In this document: positions 1-5,337 of the stretch, in pieces
Layout: each line of letters begins with the position of its first letter
How positions within the stretch are numbered: the first letter of the stretch is position 1
NCBI GenBank assembly: GCA_938048925.1
Contig: CALITV010000093.1
Location: forward strand, 1 to 5,337
Direction of reading: 5' to 3'
DNA length: 5,337 nt
DNA from: an uncultured bacterium
GTDB lineage: Bacteria; UBP6; UBA1177; JAKLFG01
The notes under the pieces: generated by a model
Told to the model about the DNA's origin: nothing
Database searches by the model: none
What the model saw: the letters and a program-made list of their open reading frames with translations, nothing else
Translations under genes and position numbers: made by a program

Positions 1-1
1 G

Positions 2-97
2 GGGCCCGCCGACGCGGTCGCCGACGCCGCCGCTTATCTCACCGAGACGCTTCGCCGCCGGGAGCGGTTTCATCCCGAGGGACAGAACTTTATCTGA
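2..97 (+). CDS. C-terminal end of an unidentified protein (5' truncated by window edge)
   Basis: An open frame enters from the left edge and ends at TGA 95-97, giving 31 residues. It begins GPADAVADAAAYLTETL and ends RFHPEGQNFI. Codon use supports real coding: 24 of the 31 sense codons end in G or C, as expected in this GC-rich region, and the peptide looks like an Ala-rich amphipathic helix followed by a short polar tail. The stop lies 10 bases from the stop of the SDR gene on the opposite strand, a tail-to-tail arrangement typical of the end of two convergent transcription units. Too little is present to identify a family, and I assign no function. The alternative is that this is a chance open stretch; the short length keeps confidence moderate. 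Confidence 0.55.
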   Translation, partial: GPADAVADAAAYLTETLRRRERFHPEGQNFI

Positions 98-107
98 TCG
101 CGGTCCG

Positions 108-935
108 TCACCCGACGGTATGGTCGGAACAGCGGCAGAAGCGTCGGACGAGAAAGGTCATGAGCGCCTGATACCATCCGATAGAGCACCGTTTCACGAG
201 GTAGAGCGGCGCCAGCGGTCCGAGGGAGAACACCGTGCGCCGCCGTTTCCGGATCGCCGTGACGATGCGGCGGGCGAGCCGTTCGGGAGGCATGGCCTTC
301 CGTTTCATGAGCCGTGCGACCGCCGACCGCACCGGCGAGGGAAGCATCTGCGGCACCGCCGAAAGGAACGGCGAATGGACTGCGCCGGGGAAGACGGTCA
401 CGACCCGTACCCCCTCGGGCGCCAGTTCGGCGGCAAGCGACTCGGCAAGACCGACGACGGCAAACTTGGTCATGCTGTAGGGCGTCGTGAAGGGAAAACC
501 GCAGAGCCCCGCCGCCGAGGCGGTGATGATAAGCGTTGATCCCGGCGCGCTCCGGCGCAGATACGGGAGAAACACGCGGATACCGGCGACTACCGCCATC
601 TGGTTGACCGCAACGACACGCTGCCACTCTTCCGCCGGTATTTCCTCGAACCGCCCTCCCGCCATGATACCGGCGTTGAGGTGAACAATATCAACGCGAC
701 CGATCCGTGCCGCCGCCGCCGACAGGGTGCTCTCGTCGCTGCAGTCGAGCACCTCGCCGTGTGCACCGAACCCGGCGGCGCGCCAACCGGCGACCGCCTC
801 GTCCAGCGGGGCACCGGCGATGTCGAGCGCATATACCCTCGCGCCCGCGCGCAGGAAGGCTTCCGTCACCGCCCGCCCAATTCCCGACGCGGCGCCGGTG
901 ACGACCGCGACCTTACCGGAAAAGGCGTCGCTCAT
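108..935 (-). CDS. Short-chain dehydrogenase/reductase (classical SDR), likely NAD(H)-dependent, with hydrophobic C-terminal tail
   Basis: This 275-residue protein is a classical SDR oxidoreductase with a Rossmann fold. Visible motifs are the glycine-rich cofactor loop TGAASGIG at 13-20, an acidic residue at the end of the second beta strand (D38, usually associated with NAD(H) preference), D64 contacting the adenine ring, NAG at 87-89, and the tetrad N111, S140, Y153 and K157 (YSMTK). PG at 183-184 starts the substrate loop. All catalytic residues are present, so it should be active; the substrate cannot be read from the sequence. After the fold, residues about 228-265 form a basic then hydrophobic/aromatic segment (KRRRTVFSLGPLAPLYL, WYQALMTFLV), suggesting membrane association or a lipophilic substrate. 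The ATG (935-933) overlaps the TGA of the secreted-protein gene upstream; no Shine-Dalgarno sequence is visible, so translation probably depends on coupling. It is the last gene of the operon. Family confidence is high; the role is unknown. Confidence 0.93.
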   Translation of the reverse strand: MSDAFSGKVAVVTGAASGIGRAVTEAFLRAGARVYALDIAGAPLDEAVAGWRAAGFGAHGEVLDCSDESTLSAAAARIGRVDIVHLNAGIMAGGRFEEIPAEEWQRVVAVNQMAVVAGIRVFLPYLRRSAPGSTLIITASAAGLCGFPFTTPYSMTKFAVVGLAESLAAELAPEGVRVVTVFPGAVHSPFLSAVPQMLPSPVRSAVARLMKRKAMPPERLARRIVTAIRKRRRTVFSLGPLAPLYLVKRCSIGWYQALMTFLVRRFCRCSDHTVG

Positions 936-1516
936 TTGAGATTTTTTATCGCCGAAAGTTCGGTCTCAAGGTCCTTGAAGACCGCCTCTTCCGCGGTAAG
1001 TCCCGCCGCGAGGGCCTCTTCGAGAGCGTTATTCATGAGACGATAGGCGGCTATGAGATCGTCATTCTTTTTTTTCGCAGCGTCGTTGCGCGCCGCGGTC
1101 CATGCGTTGAACGCCTGCTGGAGATCGAGCATGAGCGTCTGAACCGCCTTGAGTTTCGCCTTATGCTTCGCAAAGGTCTCTTCTTTCCATTTCTGCTCCA
1201 TTCCTTGGTAGTGCTTCTGATTCCATTTCTGCTTGTAATAAACGACCAACTTCTGGATGACGCCGTTGTAGCGCGTCATGCGGCGGTCTATCTCCCCGAC
1301 GAGTTTCGCCGCCGTGGCGAACTCGTTTTTCCGGTGCACGGCGTGGAGGTCCTTCATCTCCTGCACCGTCCGTTCGCATTCGGCGTGCGATTTTCGATAG
1401 GCCTGCTCGATGAACCATCCTTCGTTGTGCATGAGTTTCGCCTCGGTCGAATCCTCGGCGGCGAAAAGGAGCGCCCCGCCGAGCAGGGCGACTGTGACGA
1501 GGGCACCGCGTCTCAT
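932..1516 (-). CDS. Small secreted helical protein of unknown function
   Basis: I do not recognise a family for this 194-residue protein. The start MRRGALVTVALLGGALLFAA is a Sec-type signal peptide: two arginines, a hydrophobic core at about 5-19, then possible cleavage after A20 or after A26 (TEA). There is no cysteine at the cleavage region, so it is not a lipoprotein; the only cysteine is C47. The mature part is almost wholly predicted helix, rich in Lys, Glu, Gln and Ala with several Trp and Tyr (for example VVYYKQKWNQKHYQG at 91-105), and low in Gly and Pro, so a periplasmic helical bundle or coiled coil is likely. The ATG overlaps the TGA of the HD-GYP gene (ATGA, 1516-1513), and its own TGA overlaps the SDR start. 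Only a weak GGTGA lies upstream, consistent with coupled translation. The gene is more AT-rich than its neighbours, partly because of lysine codons, and contains a run of eight A on the coding strand (1075-1068). Confidence 0.85.
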   Translation of the reverse strand: MRRGALVTVALLGGALLFAAEDSTEAKLMHNEGWFIEQAYRKSHAECERTVQEMKDLHAVHRKNEFATAAKLVGEIDRRMTRYNGVIQKLVVYYKQKWNQKHYQGMEQKWKEETFAKHKAKLKAVQTLMLDLQQAFNAWTAARNDAAKKKNDDLIAAYRLMNNALEEALAAGLTAEEAVFKDLETELSAIKNLK

Positions 1517-3294
1517 GGCGTCACCATCTGATGTTTTCCGATAAGATCCAACCCCTCCCGCACGAAGGCCTCTATTTCCTCGATGTGTTCGGCAAGCAGA
1601 TCAGCCACCCGACTGTCTATCTTTCCCCGCGCCGCCTCCTCGCGGATGATGGCGAGCGCCTTGCCGCGCGGGATCGCCTTCTTGTAGGAGCGGTCGGTCG
1701 CCGTGAGCGCGTCGTAGATGTCGGCGACCGCGAGTGCCCGCTCCACGATGCCTATCTCGCCGTTGCTCTTACCGTTCGGGTATCCGCTCCCGTCGAGTTT
1801 TTCATGGTGGTTGAGCACATACTCGGGAACCTTGGAGAGTTCGAGCGGCCACTGCATCGAGTGAAGCAGTTCCCAACTGTTGACCACATGACGCTCCATC
1901 TCGGCCCGTTCCGCCGGAGTAAGATTCCCCGCCGGAATGGTGAGATAGCGATATTCCTCCTCGGTAAGGAGCGGCACCGTTTCGCCGGCGATCTCGTAGC
2001 GTCTTGTCAACGCCTCGTCAAGAAACGCCTTGTCTTCGTCGGAAAGGCGCCCGGGCCTATCGAGCGCGTCGAGGCACGAAACAAATCGTTCGATGAACGT
2101 CTCCGCCGCGGCGCGGTCGGCGACTGCGGCTCGGCCGGCGGCAACCTGCGCGGCGAGGTAACGGGCGCGCCAGTAAACCCGCTCCCGGTCGGCGGGATAC
2201 AGTTTGTTCACCTTGGTGAGAATCTGTTCCCGGGTTCCTATCTTACCGAAGTCATGGAGCATGCCGGCGATCTCCGCGGCACGCCGCTCGTCATCCGACA
2301 GCGTGGGACCACCCTTTCTCGCGATGATATCGAGCAGTTTGAGGGCGATCCTCGTGACCCGCACCGAGTGGCCCTGCGTCGCCGGATCGCGCTGTTCGAG
2401 TGCCTTGGTGAGCGTGAGGATAAGTGAATCGAACAGGCGGGAGATGTCCTCATAGAGGCGATTGTTCTCCACCGTCACCGCCGCGAGCGAAGCAAGCGAC
2501 TGGAGAAGTAGTTCGTCGTAACTGGTGAAGGGAAGATAGCCGCTCTGCATCTCGCGCTTGTTGAGCAGTTGCACCGCGCCGAGCACCTCGCCGTGCGGCG
2601 TTTTCATCGGCACGGTAAGGATCGAATGAGTGCGATACCCGAGCATGATGTCTATCTGCCGGTTGAAGGAGTATGGCGTTCCCTCGGGTATCGCATAGGC
2701 ATCGGGGATATTGAGCGTCTCGCCGGTCGTGCACACAAATCCGACGAGGCTCTGGGTATTGAACGGTATCTCTCGTCGTTCGATGTCGGTGCGGTTGAGT
2801 TTCTCGTTCTGCGAGCAGACGAAGTAGATGCGGCGGTGGTCGCGGCTCATGAGGTAGAGGGTCCCCGCCTCGGCGCGGGTCGCCCGACGCGAGAAAGCAA
2901 GTATCTTGTCCCAGAGGCGGCGGGGATCCTTCTCGGAGGAGAGGTCCACGCCGATGTTGTAGTTGCCGACGATCTCCTCTTTGAGATCGTCTATGACCTT
3001 CAAGAGGTGGCCGACGGCGAAGAGGGTATAGGCGTTTATCTTCTCCCCGTCCACCGAAAAGATATTCGGCGGACGGTACTCGAACCCGTGCCCGAACGAG
3101 ACGAGAATGAGCCAGTCGCGGTCGCCGAGGTACTTTTTCACCTCGGGCGCCTGCCGCTCATAGGCAACGACCACCACCCGCGGCCGGGGAGCAGTGAGGT
3201 CGCGCGCAATGTCGGACGCTTCGCGGTAGATCCTCACCGAAGTGTCGTTTACGCCGGTAATGAGCAGTTCCTCGGGCAAGAACATGGTGGTCAT
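1513..3294 (-). CDS. GAF domain / HD-GYP domain protein, predicted cyclic-di-GMP phosphodiesterase
   Basis: This 593-residue soluble signalling protein has no signal peptide or membrane segment. Residues 1-110 are an unassigned region with alternating strands (PRVVVVAYERQ, WLILVSFGHG). A GAF sensor domain spans about 118-280 and contains an NKFDE-type signature (N245, K246, F256, D260, E261). An HD-GYP phosphodiesterase domain spans about 285-580: H309, HDFGKIG at 347-353 (H347, D348, K351), H469, HHEKLDGSGYP at 496-506 and D525 in VADIYDALT. These are the metal ligands and GYP signature of the family, which hydrolyses c-di-GMP to pGpG or GMP. The residue four before H309 is Ala rather than Glu, so a two-metal rather than three-metal site is likelier. 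About 90 residues (roughly 365-456) are inserted between the HD motif and H469, where typical members have a short loop. The start at 3294 is supported by GGAGG nine bases upstream and by the ATGA overlap with plsB; a second ATG follows three codons later. Active c-di-GMP turnover is inferred. Confidence 0.94.
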   Translation of the reverse strand: MTTMFLPEELLITGVNDTSVRIYREASDIARDLTAPRPRVVVVAYERQAPEVKKYLGDRDWLILVSFGHGFEYRPPNIFSVDGEKINAYTLFAVGHLLKVIDDLKEEIVGNYNIGVDLSSEKDPRRLWDKILAFSRRATRAEAGTLYLMSRDHRRIYFVCSQNEKLNRTDIERREIPFNTQSLVGFVCTTGETLNIPDAYAIPEGTPYSFNRQIDIMLGYRTHSILTVPMKTPHGEVLGAVQLLNKREMQSGYLPFTSYDELLLQSLASLAAVTVENNRLYEDISRLFDSLILTLTKALEQRDPATQGHSVRVTRIALKLLDIIARKGGPTLSDDERRAAEIAGMLHDFGKIGTREQILTKVNKLYPADRERVYWRARYLAAQVAAGRAAVADRAAAETFIERFVSCLDALDRPGRLSDEDKAFLDEALTRRYEIAGETVPLLTEEEYRYLTIPAGNLTPAERAEMERHVVNSWELLHSMQWPLELSKVPEYVLNHHEKLDGSGYPNGKSNGEIGIVERALAVADIYDALTATDRSYKKAIPRGKALAIIREEAARGKIDSRVADLLAEHIEEIEAFVREGLDLIGKHQMVTP

Positions 3295-5337
3295 GGTTCG
3301 GATCCTCCGGTGCTCAACACTTCGATGACGGCCGCCGCCTCTCGCGCTACATGATGCCCCATCTCGCGGTCAAAAGCAACTCCGTGCCCGAGCACCCCTC
3401 GTTGTTCGAGGTAGCCGAGCACATCGAATATCTCGTCCTGCGTAAAAGGAACCCGGCGCGAAGCGGCCCGCCGGGCGATTTTTTGGACGAGTTCCGTACG
3501 GCTTCCAAAGGCGCTCATATCCTCCTCGAGGAGGAAAGAGAGGACTGCGGCAAGCAGATGGAACAGTGGAAGGAACGATCGCCGGAGAAAAGGTGCGACC
3601 CATGCCTCCAGCGCCTCTGCGGAAAGATGGTCTTCGATACAGTCCACGATCCGAAAACCTTGGATCACCCCCTCCAGATAAAGGCGTGCCATCTCTTGAG
3701 CCGGCGGGGCGAGGATACCGGTCGCCAGAAAGAGCGGCGCAAGCGCAAACAGCGCGGTGTTCCGATGATAAAAGAATTCGGCGCGCGCTTCCTCGGCGAG
3801 CCGGTAGGCATAATCACGCCGTCGGGACCGCACCAATGTGCCCGCCGCCGTAAGCCGTTCTATGAGCCGCGGCACATAAAGTTCGGGTTGGCGGAGCGCT
3901 GGGGCGAGGCGGTACCTGCCGCCCCGCTCGATGATGCCGGCAAGATAGGCCATACGACGACCGAGCGCCGGAGCGTAGATCTCCTCATGGGCGGTGAAAA
4001 AGGCGGCAAAGAGCGCGGAGAAAGAGAGAAAACCACCTCGCTCGATGCGGTAGGCGACCTCGGCGGCGAAGGACTCATCGAACTCGGCGGGGAGATAGAT
4101 CGGTTCGCCGAATGCGACATAGGCGGGGCCATAGTTCGCCCACAAAAGGCCGAAGAATTTCCGCAGGAATCCTTTCCGTTCGGGTTCTTTTCCGAATCCC
4201 TGCTCCTGCGAATAGGCATGGATTTCATGGAGCCGTTCGTAAGTGATGGAGACGGGCACGATATAGAGACGGCGTTTGCTTCTGCGGCGTATCTCCGAGA
4301 GCATCGAGAGAAGACCGGTCCGCGGCGCGCGCACCTTGCCGGAACGGGTGCGGCCTCCCTCGATGAAGAATTCGATGTGGTAGCCAGACTCGACGACCGT
4401 CCGCAGGTAGGCACCGAACACCATTCGATAGAGCGGATCGTCGCGGACGCGCCGCCGGATGAAGAAGGCGCCGAGCCTCCGCAGGATGCCGCCGAGCGGA
4501 AAGAAGTCGAGATTGTCGCCGGCGACGACGAGCGGCACCGCGACCTTCTCGTGGTAGAGAAGGTGGAACATGAGAAGATAATCGAGATAACTGCGGTGCG
4601 AAGGGACGAAGACCAGACTGATGCCGGGGTGCGCCGCAAGGCGCCTGATCGTTCGCACCTCTTCGGTGCGGTATTCGATGCGCGAAAAGAGCGACGAGAG
4701 GAGGCGTCCGATAAGGCGCGATAGCCTATCGGTGAAGTAGGGACTGTAGCGGGTTGCGATGGCGTCGAGATGACGCTCGACGAGTGCGCGGTCGGCGACG
4801 ACCTCGCGTTCGAGCGCAAAGAGCGTTTCGCTCCGCATCTCGAGCCAGTTCCGCAGAGCGGCACCGACGACATTCTTCTTCTCTTCCTCGAGCATCTTGT
4901 AGAAACGGCGGTAGAGACGGGAACTGTACTTCTCGCGGGTAAGGCGTTGGGCCAGCCCGATCCGCAGGGCGAGCCGGCGTCGGCCGAGCAGGAAGAGGAT
5001 CAGTTCCCGGAAGGTCGGCCACAGGTTGATCTTTCCCACCAGCGGAAGGAACCACAGGCCATCTTCCGTGCTGGGGGCCGCTTTCGTTTCCTTACTCCAC
5101 AGGGTTGTCACCGGCACAACCCACAATTCGCGGGCTGCGATATCGTTCATGAAATCGGCCCACCCCGGGTCGCGCACGAAGAACTCCTGATCCTCGACCG
5201 GCAGGTAGAGGCCGGTGATCCGGCGTCCGTACCGGCGCGGACCGCCTCCCCGCATCCACTCGGCGGCGAGTCTGAAAAGGCTCCCCAGCGAAAAGAACGC
5301 GAGCGTTCGCGGACCGAACGAATGCGACGGAACGGGA
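3291..5337 (-). CDS. plsB: PlsB-family glycerol-3-phosphate acyltransferase (5' end beyond window)
   Basis: This enzyme is predicted to acylate position 1 of glycerol 3-phosphate, the first step of phospholipid synthesis, at the inner face of the cytoplasmic membrane. Counting from the in-frame ATG at 5255 (654 residues to the stop), the acyltransferase blocks are: I, HRSYLD (H220, D225); II, GAFFIRR at 262-268; III, IEGGRTRSGK at 298-307; IV, VPVSITYE at 333-340. From memory of the E. coli enzyme, H306, D311, F351, R354, E385 and G387 map to H220, D225, F265, R268, E299 and G301 with a constant offset of 86. The N-terminal WVVPVTTLW stretch and the C-terminal FFYHRNTALFALAP segment are also PlsB-like, which separates it from short PlsC-type enzymes. 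The frame stays open past 5255 for 27 more codons with plausible protein (FGPRTLAFFSLGSLFRLAAEW), and the 5255 ATG has no good ribosome site, so the true start lies off-window. The E. coli offset suggests about 60 further residues. A dihydroxyacetone-phosphate acyltransferase is the main alternative. Confidence 0.92.
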   Translation of the reverse strand, partial: PVPSHSFGPRTLAFFSLGSLFRLAAEWMRGGGPRRYGRRITGLYLPVEDQEFFVRDPGWADFMNDIAARELWVVPVTTLWSKETKAAPSTEDGLWFLPLVGKINLWPTFRELILFLLGRRRLALRIGLAQRLTREKYSSRLYRRFYKMLEEEKKNVVGAALRNWLEMRSETLFALEREVVADRALVERHLDAIATRYSPYFTDRLSRLIGRLLSSLFSRIEYRTEEVRTIRRLAAHPGISLVFVPSHRSYLDYLLMFHLLYHEKVAVPLVVAGDNLDFFPLGGILRRLGAFFIRRRVRDDPLYRMVFGAYLRTVVESGYHIEFFIEGGRTRSGKVRAPRTGLLSMLSEIRRRSKRRLYIVPVSITYERLHEIHAYSQEQGFGKEPERKGFLRKFFGLLWANYGPAYVAFGEPIYLPAEFDESFAAEVAYRIERGGFLSFSALFAAFFTAHEEIYAPALGRRMAYLAGIIERGGRYRLAPALRQPELYVPRLIERLTAAGTLVRSRRRDYAYRLAEEARAEFFYHRNTALFALAPLFLATGILAPPAQEMARLYLEGVIQGFRIVDCIEDHLSAEALEAWVAPFLRRSFLPLFHLLAAVLSFLLEEDMSAFGSRTELVQKIARRAASRRVPFTQDEIFDVLGYLEQRGVLGHGVAFDREMGHHVAREAAAVIEVLSTGGSEP
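3304..3308 (-). promoter_or_regulatory. Shine-Dalgarno site of the GAF/HD-GYP gene
   Basis: The minus strand reads GGAGG here, nine bases before the ATG at 3294-3292, inside the last codons of plsB. It is the only strong ribosome-binding site at the three internal junctions of the cluster. It decides the start at 3294 over the second ATG at 3285, and it allows this gene to be translated independently as well as by coupling. Confidence 0.75.

Noticed and set aside
105..118. Inverted repeat CCGTC-ACCC-GACGG at the convergent gene ends as a terminator
   Set aside because: The stem is only 5 base pairs, overlaps the SDR stop codon, and has no T-run on either strand, so it does not meet the pattern of an intrinsic terminator.
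932..1516. Lipoprotein signal in the small secreted protein
   Set aside because: There is no cysteine near the end of the hydrophobic segment; the only cysteine is at residue 47, so there is no lipobox.
1531..2427. Plus-strand open frame (298 codons) antisense to the HD-GYP domain
   Set aside because: The opposite strand encodes all HD-GYP metal ligands. The antisense product shows no domain, no convincing start context and an unusual composition.
3351..4724. Long plus-strand open frame (457 codons) antisense to plsB
   Set aside because: It lies wholly opposite the conserved PlsB acyltransferase blocks. Its product is a low-complexity, charged sequence without recognisable domains. Long antisense open frames are expected opposite GC-rich genes.
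3860..4873. Minus-strand open frame (337 codons) in another frame within plsB
   Set aside because: The product is Ser/Arg/Ala-rich and low complexity, which is typical of a shifted reading of a GC-rich gene. The overlapping frame carries the real PlsB motifs.
5253..5255. ATG at 5255 as the true start of PlsB
   Set aside because: The frame is open for 27 more codons to the window edge with plausible protein. No good Shine-Dalgarno site precedes this ATG, and comparison with E. coli PlsB predicts a longer N terminus.

Overview
This is a compact, GC-rich stretch of bacterial chromosome. Four genes lie on the minus strand and read leftwards. The last codons of a convergent plus-strand gene sit at the left edge. 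I see no RNA gene, insertion sequence, CRISPR array, phage gene or long repeat. The PlsB-type acyltransferase, the GAF/HD-GYP signalling protein and a Sec-type signal peptide suggest a Gram-negative-type bacterium. I cannot place it more precisely; a spirochaete or a deltaproteobacterium-like lineage is only a guess.

Right to left, in order of transcription: (1) 5337-3291, a PlsB-family glycerol-3-phosphate acyltransferase. Its 5' end lies beyond the window, because the reading frame stays open and protein-like up to the edge. (2) 3294-1513, a soluble GAF + HD-GYP protein, predicted to be a cyclic-di-GMP phosphodiesterase with an extra N-terminal region and a long insert in the HD-GYP domain. 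(3) 1516-932, a small secreted, Lys-rich, helical protein of unknown function. (4) 935-108, a classical short-chain dehydrogenase/reductase with a hydrophobic, basic C-terminal tail. At left, 2-97 (+) is the C-terminal end of an unidentified protein, converging on the SDR gene with 10 bases between the two stop codons.

All three junctions within the minus-strand cluster are 4-base ATGA overlaps, where the start codon of the downstream gene shares bases with the stop codon of the upstream gene. This indicates one operon with translational coupling. No promoter is visible inside the window, so transcription probably starts upstream of (beyond) base 5337. There are no intergenic stretches longer than about 10 bases.

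The gene content joins the first step of glycerophospholipid synthesis (PlsB), a probable lipophilic-substrate oxidoreductase (SDR), a c-di-GMP-degrading enzyme with a small-molecule sensor domain, and an envelope protein. Cell-envelope or membrane-lipid remodelling is a reasonable shared theme, but that is inference from gene order. I found no clearly new biological system. The most worthwhile leads are the uncharacterised secreted protein, the N-terminal region and GAF NKFDE-type motif of the HD-GYP protein, and the coupled operon itself.
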